Positions 34,743 through 44,978 of a stretch of DNA of 64,000 nucleotides are shown here, one piece after another (position 1 is the first letter of the stretch; the number at the start of each line of letters is the position of its first letter). The notes below the pieces were generated by a model. It was not told the DNA's origin. It did not search any database and saw only the letters and a list, made by a program, of their open reading frames with translations. The position numbers were made by a program, and so were the translations under genes. Source of the stretch: Bacillota bacterium (GTDB taxonomy: Bacteria; Bacillota_A; Clostridia; Lachnospirales; Lachnospiraceae); the NCBI GenBank assembly GCA_023443625.1, contig JAEZTQ010000098.1:1-64000 (forward strand), written 5' to 3'.

Positions 34743-34780
34743 AGCCCCATTGCAGAGTGTCCTGTGGTGTTGGGCTTTTA
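34743..34780 (+). terminator. Leader hairpin with T-run before ilvN, possible attenuator
   Basis: AGCCC (34743-34747) pairs with GGGCT (34772-34776), followed by TTTATAT. It lies between promoter and ilvN, where an attenuator would sit. No leader peptide rich in Ile, Leu or Val and no T-box sequence was found, so the control signal is unknown. Confidence 0.45.
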
Positions 34781-34849
34781 TATTTCATTGGAGGATACCT
34801 CCCATGAGATAACAAAGTATTATTGCAGTACAGATAGGGAGGAGATGCT

Positions 34850-35356
34850 ATGAAGAGAATCGTATTATCAATTCTGGTGGATAACACTGCCGGTGTACTT
34901 AGTCGTGTAGCCGGATTATTCAGCAGAAGAGGTTATAATATTGACAGCTTGACGGTTGGGGAAACACAGGATCCACAAATCTCACGAATGACAGTTTTGG
35001 CCCATGGTGATGATCAAATACTTGAGCAAATCAGAAAACAACTGAGAAAGCTTGAGGATGTAATTGAAATTATAGAATTGGCCACAGGAGAATCCGTTAC
35101 TAGAGAACTTATTCTGGTTAAGGTCTGTGCATCAGATAAGGATCGTGTTGCAATTACCTCAATTGCAGATATTTTCCGAGCTAAGATTGTAGACGTAGCA
35201 ATAGAATCTCTTATGATTGAGCTTACCGGTAATCAGGATAAGATAGATGCATTTATTAAACTTCTAGGTCAATATCAGATTATAGAATTAGTTCGTACAG
35301 GTATCACTGGTCTACCAAGAGGCTCAGGTGATATAGCCGATTATATTGAAGATTAA
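34850..35356 (+). CDS. ilvN: Acetolactate synthase small (regulatory) subunit
   Basis: 168 residues. The N-terminal ACT domain begins KRIVLSILVDNTAGVLSRVAGLFSRRGYNIDSL, the IlvN/IlvH signature that binds valine for feedback inhibition. The C-terminal regulatory domain has IFRAKIVDV and IELVRTGITGLPRGS. GGAGG precedes the ATG. The catalytic subunit (ilvB) is not in the window. The next gene, ilvC, supplies the following step of branched-chain amino-acid synthesis. Confidence 0.94.
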   Translation: MKRIVLSILVDNTAGVLSRVAGLFSRRGYNIDSLTVGETQDPQISRMTVLAHGDDQILEQIRKQLRKLEDVIEIIELATGESVTRELILVKVCASDKDRVAITSIADIFRAKIVDVAIESLMIELTGNQDKIDAFIKLLGQYQIIELVRTGITGLPRGSGDIADYIED

Positions 35357-35392
35357 TGAGAAAGCTGTTGTGGCCCCATGGTCACATTAGGG

Positions 35393-36561
<1,169 letters not shown>

Positions 36562-36597
36562 TTTTGTAATCTAAAATATAATATAATGTCAAATAAT

Positions 36598-36642
36598 AAA
36601 GCGGTTCAAAACTTATGTCCTATAAGTGTTGAACCGCTTTTT
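36598..36642 (+). terminator. Terminator of the ilvN-ilvC transcript
   Basis: AAAGCGGTTCA and ACTTAT pair with ATAAGT and TGAACCGCTTT; T residues follow. Confidence 0.9.
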
Positions 36643-36807
36643 CATTTGGTGAGGAAACTGCTTTTTTACAGATAAAGCTTCTTTCATAAAGTCATATGTT
36701 ATATCAATGGAAAATAATTTGAAGAATTCCTTTTTTGATTAGGTTATGGTAAACTAATATTTGCACACATTGGAACAGAAGTTTGATTAGGCAAAGGAGA
36801 CTTAAAG

Positions 36808-37419
36808 ATGAATAATATCAATACCATCATATTTGATATAGGTAATGTACTAGCTGAGTTTCGTTGGAAGGATTATTTAGATGATTGTGGATATGAGGAG
36901 GAAGTAAAAAGTAAAATTGCTAAGGCAACGGTGCAGAACAAACTGTGGAAGGAATGGGACAGAGGATCTATAGATGAGACAAAATTAATTGATTTATTCT
37001 GCCAGGAAGAGCCCAGTCTTAGTAAGGAGATTCAAAAGTTCATGGAGGATAAGCTGCACTTGGTTAGGGAATATGAGTATGCAGAAGGTTTGGTAAAGGA
37101 TTTGCGCAAGAATGGTTATAAGGTGTACCTACTTTCTAATTATTCTAAAAGTCATTTTACACAGTGCAAAGAATTTTTTAAATTCCTTCCCCATGTGGAT
37201 GGAGGAGTTATATCCTATGAACTCAATTATGTAAAGCCAGAACCACAGATATATGAGGCCTTAATTAGTAAGTATAATATCAATCCGTCACAAGCGGTAT
37301 TCTTAGATGATTTACAAGAGAATTTAGAAGGGGCTAAACCCTTTGGTTTTTATACAATACAGGTTAGGTCCTATGAAGAGATGATACAGGAATTACAAGG
37401 ACTGGGTGTAAACATATAA
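36808..37419 (+). CDS. HAD-superfamily phosphatase (YihX-like)
   Basis: 203 residues. Motif I is FDIGNVLAEF with nucleophile D10. The cap region follows, motif II is LLSNYSKSH, motif III is K in YVKPEPQIYEALI, and motif IV is FLDDLQENLEGAK. This order matches YihX-type alpha-glucose-1-phosphate or small-sugar phosphatases. AAAGGAG precedes the ATG. It lies alone between the ilv and galactoside loci. The substrate is not fixed by sequence. Confidence 0.88.
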   Translation: MNNINTIIFDIGNVLAEFRWKDYLDDCGYEEEVKSKIAKATVQNKLWKEWDRGSIDETKLIDLFCQEEPSLSKEIQKFMEDKLHLVREYEYAEGLVKDLRKNGYKVYLLSNYSKSHFTQCKEFFKFLPHVDGGVISYELNYVKPEPQIYEALISKYNINPSQAVFLDDLQENLEGAKPFGFYTIQVRSYEEMIQELQGLGVNI

Positions 37420-37485
37420 TGAGCAGCAGGGATTTACATAATTAGAGAAGAAGCCCTTGTCATAATAAGGAATAGTTGATATAAT

Positions 37486-37521
37486 AAAACCAGAAAACTA
37501 ATTTTAGTTTTCTGGTTTTTA
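37486..37521 (+). terminator. Terminator of the HAD gene
   Basis: AAAACCAGAAAACTA pairs with TAGTTTTCTGGTTTT, loop ATTT, with T residues at the end. Confidence 0.88.
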
Positions 37522-37553
37522 CATTAAATGCAAAGTATAGTGGGGATTAGAAG

Positions 37554-38126
37554 ATGGAATTAAAAGAACAAATTTTAGAAGCTGTGGCCTGGGAGTTTAA
37601 TGAAAAAGGCATAAAATTTACAATGGATGATATAGCTAAAAGACTAGGCATCAGCAAGCGTACTCTTTACGCAGAGATACCGGATAAGGAGAGTGTCTTT
37701 ATTGATGCTGTGGATTATGTCTTTGGAGCCATTAAAGAATGTGAGAAAGAGATTGCAGAAGATACTTCACTGGATATCGTAGATAAACTGCGAAAGATAC
37801 TGATTGTATTACCTCAAAAGTATAGAACCATTGACTTTCGCAAGCTATATAGTTTAAAGAGTAAATATCCTAAGATATATAAAAAGATTGAAACCCGGAT
37901 TGAGACACAATGGGAGACCACCTTTGCCATTATGGAAGAAGCAATGAAACAGGGACGGATAAAGAAAATCAACCTGACGGTATTTCAAGCAATCTTTAGT
38001 GGAACTATAGAGCATTACCTTAGTCGAAGTATATTAATAGATAGTCAGATTACATATGAAGAAGCCTTGAAGCAGATGTTAGAGATTATTATGAATGGAA
38101 TTGTGATTTCTGACCTTGAAAGTTAG
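37554..38126 (+). CDS. TetR-family regulator of the galactoside locus
   Basis: 190 residues. The N-terminal HTH spans about 1-50 (ILEAVAWEFNEKGIKFTMDDIAKRLGISKRTLYAEIPDKESVF). The C-terminal part is helical and ligand-binding. It lies just before GH2, symporter and GH36 genes on the same strand, so it probably controls them. An imperfect palindrome in the gap before GH2 (38208-38238) could be its operator. The ribosome site is weak (GGGGATTAGAAG). Confidence 0.82.
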   Translation: MELKEQILEAVAWEFNEKGIKFTMDDIAKRLGISKRTLYAEIPDKESVFIDAVDYVFGAIKECEKEIAEDTSLDIVDKLRKILIVLPQKYRTIDFRKLYSLKSKYPKIYKKIETRIETQWETTFAIMEEAMKQGRIKKINLTVFQAIFSGTIEHYLSRSILIDSQITYEEALKQMLEIIMNGIVISDLES

Positions 38127-38207
38127 ATTAAGGTTAGAATGAAAAATCACAGATTTATCATTCAGCTTTGGCGTATGTAGGATTGGATTGAAAAATTATA
38201 AATTTTA

Positions 38208-38238
38208 CAAAGTGAATTGGAAAAGACAATTCCCTTTG
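38208..38238. promoter_or_regulatory. Candidate TetR operator before the GH2 gene
   Basis: CAAAGTGAATTG (38208-38219) and CAATTCCCTTTG (38227-38238) are reverse complements at 11 of 12 positions, separated by seven bases. Size and position fit a regulator-binding site. The rest of the gap (38127-38284) holds only AT-rich DNA. Confidence 0.45.
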
Positions 38239-38284
38239 CAAATATTGTGCCCTGCAACCTAAAGTTCGCAGGTTACGGAAAGGC

Positions 38285-40717
38285 ATGGTTATTATGAGAC
38301 AGCATATTAACTTGAATGATGATTGGATGTATAGTAATTCCTTTCATAAAGACATGACACAGCTATTATATCCGGAAGATGACTTGGAGAAAGTAAGGTT
38401 ACCCCATACCAATACTTTGCTTCCCTATAATTATTTGGATGAGAAGGCTTATCAATTTGTGAGCTGCTATCGTAAACATATAAATGCAGATAGTAAGTGG
38501 AAGGGAAAGCAGGTTTTATTAACCTTTGAGGGTGTAGCACATATTGCCAAAGTATATCTAAATGGAGAGATGATTATGACTCATTTGGGCGGATATACAG
38601 CCTTTAAGGTGGATATCTCCTCCTATTTACGCTATGGAGAAGATAATCTCCTGGCAGTAGAAGTTGATAGCAGAGAGACTAGTAATATCCCACCTTTTGG
38701 CTATGTGATTGATTACCTCACATATGGAGGCATCTACCGTGAGGTGTATTTGGATATTAAAAACCAAGTATCCATTGAGGATATATTTATAACAACCAAA
38801 GATATTGTTAAAGATGAAAGTAAGATAGGTAGTAAAGAAATAGAAATCCAGGCGACCTTATGTGGAGATATAGCAAGCCCTAACTTATTCTTCAAATATG
38901 AGATTACCCATAGGAATAATCAAAGAATATTGGAAGGAGAGGAGAAAGTCACAGGAAGAACAACTCACTTTAAGGCAATCGTAGATAAGGTTAAGGAATG
39001 GGATATTGAGGAACCCAATCTCTATTACGTAAAGATGGAGCTTAGAGAGATTAATCAAGAGGAACAAAGGGCATTAGATGAAGATGTAGTGCACTTCGGC
39101 TTTAGAACCTGCGAATTTAAAAAGAACGGCTTTTATCTCAATGGCAAGAAAATCAAGCTAAGGGGTTTGAACAGACATCAAAGCTATCCCTATGTTGGTT
39201 ATGCCATGCCAAAGAGGATGCAGCATAAGGATGCAGATATTCTCAAATATGAACTGGGAGTGAATGCTGTCAGAACCTCTCATTATCCTCAGTCCAAGCA
39301 TTTTATTAATCGTTGTGATGAATTAGGGCTACTGGTGTTTACGGAAATCCCCGGATGGCAGCATATAGGAGATGAGGAGTGGAAGGAGACCTCTTATCAG
39401 GGGGTAAAGGAGATGGTGCTCCAATATAGAAATCATCCCTCCATCATACTTTGGGGTGTAAGAATTAATGAATCACCTGATGATGATGAATTTTATAAGA
39501 AAACCAATCAAATCGCTCATGACTTAGATTCTTCCAGACAAACCAGTGGAGTTCGTTTTATTAAGAAAAGTAATCTAATAGAAGATGTTTATGCATATAA
39601 TGACTTTCTACATAATGGAGAAACAAAGGGAATTGATAAAAAAGCAGATGTTACATCGAATAGACAAGCACCTTATCTGGTTTCTGAATTTAATGGGCAT
39701 ATGTTTCCAACCAAGTCCTTTGATAATGAGGAGTACCGCCTGGAACATGCTCTGCGCCATAGTCGTGTGCTAGACGCTATCTATGAACAGGAGGAGGTAG
39801 CTGGAGGATTTGGCTGGTGTATGTTTGACTATAATACCCACAAGGATTTTGGCAGTGGAGATAGGATTTGTTATCACGGAGTTTGTGATATGTTTAGAAT
39901 TCCCAAGCTGGCAGCTGCTGTTTATGCCAGCCAAAGTGATAAGCTTAACATCTTCGAGATCAGTTCATCCTTAGACATTGGAGAACATCCTGCAGGAAAT
40001 ACAGGTGAAATATACGCCTTTACCAATGGGGATAGTGTAAGGTTGTATAAGGATGACATGTTTATCAAAGAGTTTTATCCCAAAAAAGATAGATTCTCTA
40101 ATCTCCCTCATCCACCCATTCTTATTGATGATTTTGTTGGGGACTTGCTAAAGGATCAAGAAGGGTATAGTCAAAAAACGGCAGATTTGATAAAGGAGGT
40201 ACTCCTTGCAGTTAAAAAGTATGGACAGTATAAGTTGCCCTTACAATACAAGATTAAGATGGCATATCTTATGCTAAAAGAACATATTAGCCTCAAGGAG
40301 GGAATCATTCTATATTACAAATATATAGGGAGCTGGGGTGGTCAGGCAACAACCTTCCGTTTTGAGGCTATTAAGGATAATAAAGTAATAAAGGTAATTA
40401 ATAGAAAACCTGCCCTTAATCCGAGATTATCAATTCTTGCCGAAGATCGGGAGCTTATAGAAGAAGAGACCTATGATGTAGCTGAAGTTAGAATTATAGC
40501 TGTCGATGAGGATGGTAATCACCTACCCTATTACCAGGAACCTATTATTCTTAAGACCTGGGGAGCCATTGAACTCATAGGGCCAGAGATTGTAAGCCTA
40601 AAGGGGGGAGCAATAGGTGTATATGTTAAAACAAAAGGAATTCAAGGTGATGGAGGGTTAATCATAGAGCAATATAATCTGGGTAGTCAAGAGATTATGT
40701 TTAGAGTTAAACTTTAA
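38285..40717 (+). CDS. Glycoside hydrolase family 2 (beta-galactosidase or related)
   Basis: 810 residues. Order: N-terminal sugar-binding jelly roll (about 1-165), Ig-like domain (about 175-280), TIM barrel (about 285-590) and a C-terminal beta domain. The acid/base is E396 in RINE, in the block WGVRINESPDD, and the nucleophile is E468 in LVSEFNGHMF. No signal peptide, so cytoplasmic. Next to a symporter and an alpha-galactosidase, it probably acts on an imported galactoside. Beta-glucuronidase or beta-mannosidase activity cannot be excluded. The ATG at 38294 is an alternative start. Confidence 0.88.
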   Translation: MVIMRQHINLNDDWMYSNSFHKDMTQLLYPEDDLEKVRLPHTNTLLPYNYLDEKAYQFVSCYRKHINADSKWKGKQVLLTFEGVAHIAKVYLNGEMIMTHLGGYTAFKVDISSYLRYGEDNLLAVEVDSRETSNIPPFGYVIDYLTYGGIYREVYLDIKNQVSIEDIFITTKDIVKDESKIGSKEIEIQATLCGDIASPNLFFKYEITHRNNQRILEGEEKVTGRTTHFKAIVDKVKEWDIEEPNLYYVKMELREINQEEQRALDEDVVHFGFRTCEFKKNGFYLNGKKIKLRGLNRHQSYPYVGYAMPKRMQHKDADILKYELGVNAVRTSHYPQSKHFINRCDELGLLVFTEIPGWQHIGDEEWKETSYQGVKEMVLQYRNHPSIILWGVRINESPDDDEFYKKTNQIAHDLDSSRQTSGVRFIKKSNLIEDVYAYNDFLHNGETKGIDKKADVTSNRQAPYLVSEFNGHMFPTKSFDNEEYRLEHALRHSRVLDAIYEQEEVAGGFGWCMFDYNTHKDFGSGDRICYHGVCDMFRIPKLAAAVYASQSDKLNIFEISSSLDIGEHPAGNTGEIYAFTNGDSVRLYKDDMFIKEFYPKKDRFSNLPHPPILIDDFVGDLLKDQEGYSQKTADLIKEVLLAVKKYGQYKLPLQYKIKMAYLMLKEHISLKEGIILYYKYIGSWGGQATTFRFEAIKDNKVIKVINRKPALNPRLSILAEDRELIEEETYDVAEVRIIAVDEDGNHLPYYQEPIILKTWGAIELIGPEIVSLKGGAIGVYVKTKGIQGDGGLIIEQYNLGSQEIMFRVKL

Positions 40718-40724
40718 CATTATT

Positions 40725-40759
40725 TAGATATGGAGATGATTAAGAGTTCTCTATATCTA
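40725..40759 (+). other. Intercistronic hairpin between GH2 and the symporter
   Basis: TAGATATGGAGA (40725-40736) pairs with TCTCTATATCTA (40748-40759) at 11 of 12 positions, loop TGATTAAGAGT. No T-run follows. It may protect one message half or mark a processing site. Confidence 0.4.
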
Positions 40760-40792
40760 AAGAAAAACTCTATTATAAAAAGGAGAATAGGT

Positions 40793-42145
40793 ATGAACTT
40801 ATCGATAAAAGAAAAGGCTTCCTATGGGATTGGTGCCATAGGAAAGGATATGGTTTATTCTATAGTAAGCGGATTTTTATTGTATTATTATGATACTGTA
40901 TTGGGGATTAGTACTACTTTCATTGGTGTTTTATTCATGGTGGCTAGAATACTGGATGCTGTTAATGATCCATTTATGGGAATTGTTGTAGAGAAGACAA
41001 AAACAAAAATGGGTAAATTTAGACCCTGGCTACTAATTGGAACGGTACTCAGTGCCATATGTCTATATGGTATGTTCGCTGTTCCGAAAAATCTAACAGG
41101 AGTTCCTCTTTTGGTATATGCATCCGCTGCCTATATCTTATGGGGGATTACCTATACCTTGATGGACATTCCTTATTGGTCAATGATTCCTGCAATTACT
41201 AAGAGTGGTAAGGAAAGAGAGAATATATCAGTAATTGCAAGAAGCTGTGCAGGCCTTGGTTTTGCTATTCCTACAGCCTTAACGCTGACTGTTGTACCTA
41301 TTCTGGGTAATGGTGATAAGCGATTAGGATTTCAGATTTTTGCAGGTTTAATTAGCATCTTTTTTATCATCTCCACATTGATCATGGTAAAGAACGTAAA
41401 GGAAAAAGAACAGTACTCCCTTAAAGCCCCAAGGATTAAGGAAATGTTTACAGCTCTATTTCGCAATGATCAGGCTATCGTGGTGGTTGTAATCATTGTT
41501 GTATTTAACGCTTCTATCTATCTGACTTCAACATTAGCAGTCTACTTCTTTGAATTTGATATTGGTAATAGTGGTTTATTTGGATTATTTGGTATTGTAG
41601 GGGGAGCAACACAGATTCTCTCCATGACCTTGCTTCCCCTATTTCGTAAGAAATTAAAACGTATGACTATCTTTGTAGGGGCAATTGTTATCACTATTTT
41701 TGGCTACACATTACTTTTCTTATTGGGAACTTTGGGTATTAACAATATTATATGTCTCTGTGGAGCTGCAATCATTATCTATTTTGGTTTTGGTCAAGCT
41801 ACGGTACTGACAACAATCTTTTTGGCAGATACAGTAGATTATGGTGAATGGAAGACAGGACAAAGAAGTGAGAGTGTTACATTTTCAATGCAGACCTTTG
41901 TGGTACAGCTAGCCTCCGCTTTCTCAGCACTAATTGCAGGAGTTGGCCTAGATATCATTCGATTGGATGTAGACGCTGTGGTACAGACGGAGGGGACACT
42001 TCTTGGGCTGCGTATTCTTATGACTGTATTTCCTGCTATTGGTTTGCTTGCATCAATTATATTCTTTAAGATGAAATATAGTTTATCAGATACATTTTTA
42101 GCTAAGATGCTGGATGAATTAAATATGAAAAGAAAAGGTAAATAA
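40793..42145 (+). CDS. GPH-family sugar:cation symporter
   Basis: 450 residues from the ATG at 40793 after AAAAGGAGAATAGG. Twelve TM helices are predicted. SYGIGAIGKDMVYSIVSGFLLYYYDTVLGI, ARILDAVNDPFMGIVVEKTKTKMGKFRPWLLIG and FLADTVDYGEWKTGQRSES are hallmark blocks of the glycoside-pentoside-hexuronide family (MelB/LacS class). It probably brings in the galactoside that the flanking glycosidases cleave. Confidence 0.92.
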   Translation: MNLSIKEKASYGIGAIGKDMVYSIVSGFLLYYYDTVLGISTTFIGVLFMVARILDAVNDPFMGIVVEKTKTKMGKFRPWLLIGTVLSAICLYGMFAVPKNLTGVPLLVYASAAYILWGITYTLMDIPYWSMIPAITKSGKERENISVIARSCAGLGFAIPTALTLTVVPILGNGDKRLGFQIFAGLISIFFIISTLIMVKNVKEKEQYSLKAPRIKEMFTALFRNDQAIVVVVIIVVFNASIYLTSTLAVYFFEFDIGNSGLFGLFGIVGGATQILSMTLLPLFRKKLKRMTIFVGAIVITIFGYTLLFLLGTLGINNIICLCGAAIIIYFGFGQATVLTTIFLADTVDYGEWKTGQRSESVTFSMQTFVVQLASAFSALIAGVGLDIIRLDVDAVVQTEGTLLGLRILMTVFPAIGLLASIIFFKMKYSLSDTFLAKMLDELNMKRKGK

Positions 42146-42214
42146 GTATTTGCTTCAGATAATGTGTAAAGGATAGCAAGTTAGGATAGGTTTTTACCCA
42201 TAGCGAGGAGATAT

Positions 42215-44650
42215 ATGATTAGAAGAATAAATGAACTATTTATCATTGAGACAATGGATACGACCTATAGTTTTAGGGTAATGCCAAGCGGTCATTTGGA
42301 GCATCTGTATTACGGTAAAAAAATCAATCTGGGTGAGGGTTATGAACCACTTATGCAGAAGGTTAGATTTATAGGAGGTAATCAGTTAATCTATTCTAAA
42401 GAATACCCCCAGGTTGGTTTAGAAGATTTGTGCCTGGAGATGTCCTCCTATGGAAGAGGTGATATCCGTGAACCCTTTATAGAAATAACCCAGAAGAATG
42501 GAGCTTCTACCTGCGACTTTCTTTTTAAAGGTGCAAGACTTCTCGAGAAAAAGGAAGCATTGCTGACCTTACCCTCTTCTTATATGGAGACGCAACCTAC
42601 TCAGGCAACAATAGATATTGAGTCTAATAAGGAATTACAAGGCAAGGAGATTAAGTCTGAGAACAATATATTAAGCCTTGAAGTTGAGTTATTTGATAAA
42701 AATTATAATATAACCTTATTGCTCATTTATTCCGTATTTTACGAGAGCAATGTAATTACAAGAAGTGCTAAGGTAATTAATCATTCTGGACATGAGATAC
42801 ACTTAGATCGAATGATGAGTAATCAACTGGATTTTGATACAGATGATTATATTATCACCACCTTTCATGGTGCCTGGGCCAGAGAAATGAACCGATATGA
42901 TGTGGAAGCCCTTCCTGGAATTTATGTAAATGAATCAAAAGCAGGGATCTCAAGTAATCGTAGTAATCCCTTTTTCATGGTGAGTGCCAAGGATGCAAAT
43001 GAAGATTATGGGGACTGTTATGGCTTTAATTTAATTTACAGCGGCAGTCATTATGCAGCCATGGAAGTGAGCAGTATGGGTAAATTAAGGGTAATACAAG
43101 GCATCCAACCCTTTGGATTTTCCTTTTTACTAGGGCAGGGAGAGACTTTTGAAGCGCCGGAGGCAGTACTTACCTATTCTCCCAAGGGGCATACGGGTAT
43201 GAGTCATAATATGCATCATTTCATTCGTAATCATATTGTAAGAGGTACATGGAAGAAAAAAGAGCGACCAGTTTTACTAAATAGCTGGGAAGCCAATTAC
43301 TTTAAATTCGATGAGGGAAAGCTGATAAAGCAGGCTAAGGCTGCCAAGGAAGCAGGTATTGAGCTTTTTGTCCTAGATGATGGCTGGTTTGGTAAGAGAG
43401 ATGATGATACCTCCTCCCTTGGTGATTGGACGGAGAATAAAAAGAAGCTTAGTGGTGGACTAAGGGGACTGGCAGATAAAATAAATTCTCTGGGCTTGGC
43501 ATTTGGTATTTGGGTAGAACCTGAGATGGTTAGTGAAGATAGTGATTGCTATAGGGCCCATCCAGATTGGGCGGTAGCTATTCCCGGTGTGGATAAAGCC
43601 CTGGGTAGAAATCAATATATTCTGGATTTTACGAGAGAAGAGGTTCGTAATTATATTATTGAGGAAATGAGCAGGGTATTCTCTAGCGCTAATATTTCTT
43701 ATGTGAAATGGGATATGAACCGAATACATTCAGACTTATATTCTCCATCTCTTAATAGGAATAGACAGAAGGAATTTGGTCATCGCTTCGTAATGGGCTT
43801 ATATCAGGTATTAGAGGTCTTAACATCACGCTTTCCAAAGATTTTATTCGAAAGCTGTGCCTCCGGTGGAAATCGTTTTGACTTAGGTATGCTTTGCTAT
43901 ATGCCACAAGTATGGGCAAGTGATAATACGGATGCAATCTGTCGAGCAACCATTCAAAGTGGATATAGTTATGGATATCCCGTGTCTGTTATTGGTGCCC
44001 ATGTATCAGGTTGTCCCAATCATCAGACCCTGCGAACTACCTCCATTGATACGCGATTTGAAGTGGCGGCCTTTGGTTTACTGGGCTACGAATGTAACAT
44101 CGGGGAACTGAATGCAGAGGATAAAAAGAAGCTGAAGGAGCAAATCGCCTTTTATAAGCAATACAGAAGAACCCTTCAATTTGGTGATTATTATAGAATT
44201 AAAACCAATGATAAGGGCATCTATCAATGGATGACTGTGGATAAGACTAAGAAAAGAGCTCTTGGACTTTATCTTCAAAAAGAGATAATACCTAATCGAA
44301 CCTATGGTAAATTCAAGGCAAAAGGCTTAGATAATAAAATGAAATATCAGTTTACCAATCGCCAGCAAAGCTTTAATATCAAGGAGTTTGGAGATTTAAT
44401 TAATACCATTTCCCCTATCCATATTAAGCAGGATTCTCTAGCTCATAATATTGTTGCTAGATTAAAGAAATTACCTGGTGAAGTAGAGGATTATATTGCT
44501 TATGGAGATGTCTTTAATCATGCAGGGGTCAAACTTAAACCTAGCTTTGGTGGTACAGGCTATGATGATGAAGTTCGCCTCTTTAAAGATTTTGCCTCCA
44601 GAATGTATCTTTGGGAGGAAATAGAAAAAAACATTGACACCTATAATTAA
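42215..44650 (+). CDS. GH36 alpha-galactosidase
   Basis: 811 residues, cytoplasmic. The N-terminal beta supersandwich (about 1-330) precedes the barrel (about 340-660). VLLNSWEANYFKFDE and LDDGWFGKRDDD line the active site. The nucleophile is D500 in VKWDMNR. SCASGGNRFDLG follows. The acid/base is D570 in ASDNTDA, 70 residues on, as in AgaA-type enzymes. It hydrolyses melibiose or raffinose-type sugars. Length exceeds typical GH36 (about 730) mainly in the N-terminal domain and C-terminal tail. The ABC-F promoter lies within its last codons. Confidence 0.93.
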   Translation: MIRRINELFIIETMDTTYSFRVMPSGHLEHLYYGKKINLGEGYEPLMQKVRFIGGNQLIYSKEYPQVGLEDLCLEMSSYGRGDIREPFIEITQKNGASTCDFLFKGARLLEKKEALLTLPSSYMETQPTQATIDIESNKELQGKEIKSENNILSLEVELFDKNYNITLLLIYSVFYESNVITRSAKVINHSGHEIHLDRMMSNQLDFDTDDYIITTFHGAWAREMNRYDVEALPGIYVNESKAGISSNRSNPFFMVSAKDANEDYGDCYGFNLIYSGSHYAAMEVSSMGKLRVIQGIQPFGFSFLLGQGETFEAPEAVLTYSPKGHTGMSHNMHHFIRNHIVRGTWKKKERPVLLNSWEANYFKFDEGKLIKQAKAAKEAGIELFVLDDGWFGKRDDDTSSLGDWTENKKKLSGGLRGLADKINSLGLAFGIWVEPEMVSEDSDCYRAHPDWAVAIPGVDKALGRNQYILDFTREEVRNYIIEEMSRVFSSANISYVKWDMNRIHSDLYSPSLNRNRQKEFGHRFVMGLYQVLEVLTSRFPKILFESCASGGNRFDLGMLCYMPQVWASDNTDAICRATIQSGYSYGYPVSVIGAHVSGCPNHQTLRTTSIDTRFEVAAFGLLGYECNIGELNAEDKKKLKEQIAFYKQYRRTLQFGDYYRIKTNDKGIYQWMTVDKTKKRALGLYLQKEIIPNRTYGKFKAKGLDNKMKYQFTNRQQSFNIKEFGDLINTISPIHIKQDSLAHNIVARLKKLPGEVEDYIAYGDVFNHAGVKLKPSFGGTGYDDEVRLFKDFASRMYLWEEIEKNIDTYN

Positions 44651-44662
44651 GGGTGCTACAAT
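44634..44662 (+). promoter_or_regulatory. Promoter of the ABC-F gene inside the GH36 3' end
   Basis: TTGACA (44634-44639), 17 bases, TACAAT (44657-44662). The predicted start is near 44669, giving a leader of about 310 bases before the ABC-F ATG. Confidence 0.75.
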
Positions 44663-44679
44663 ATGCCCATATAAAGAAA

Positions 44680-44706
44680 ATGAAAGCTATGAGGTTTAAG
44701 GAATGA
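44680..44706 (+). CDS. Possible 8-codon leader peptide of the ABC-F gene
   Basis: ATG at 44680 opens MKAMRFKE then TGA. It lies about ten bases after the predicted start and overlaps the first arm of the leader stem at 44683. A ribosome stalled here by an antibiotic could change folding downstream, as in known ABC-F leaders. Ribosome-site support is weak. Confidence 0.4.
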   Translation: MKAMRFKE

Positions 44707-44809
44707 TAATTATTACTTGCTAATTCCTAATTGAATAGGTGATGAAGGAAGGTCGCACAGACTTTCTTTTGTTGCGGGCAAGAAATTATCATTCTAATTC
44801 TATAGCTTT
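44683..44809 (+). promoter_or_regulatory. Large stem in the ABC-F leader
   Basis: AAAGCTAT (44683-44690) pairs with ATAGCTTT (44802-44809), and GAATGATAATT (44701-44711) with AATTATCATTC (44784-44794). Inside, ACTTGC/GCAAG and a GGAAGGTC/GACTTTC hairpin continue the stem. It encloses the stop of the short ORF. A separate small hairpin CTTTATG/CATAAAG follows near 44831. Confidence 0.6.
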
Positions 44810-44887
44810 GTAAAGTCTAATGGTAGAGAAGCTTTATGTTTATTCATAAAGATTAGTCACATTATTTACAAAAGGATTCAATTATTA

Positions 44888-44923
44888 GGGCTACAAGAAG
44901 GTGATTTCTTGTAGTCCATTTTT
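44888..44923 (+). terminator. Attenuator hairpin before the ABC-F gene
   Basis: GGGCTACAAGAA (44888-44899) pairs with TTCTTGTAGTCC (44906-44917), then ATTTTTG. It lies 55 bases before the ABC-F ATG inside the transcript, so it would stop readthrough unless an antiterminator forms. Confidence 0.75.
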
Positions 44924-44978
44924 GATTCAAAGAAAATCTTTATAGAGGCAAAAATAAATTACAAGGGGGCTTATAACT

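Noticed and set aside
34701..34849. T-box or branched-chain leader peptide before ilvN
   Set aside because: No TGGNACCGCG-type sequence and no ORF rich in Leu, Val or Ile codons; only a simple hairpin with T-run is present.
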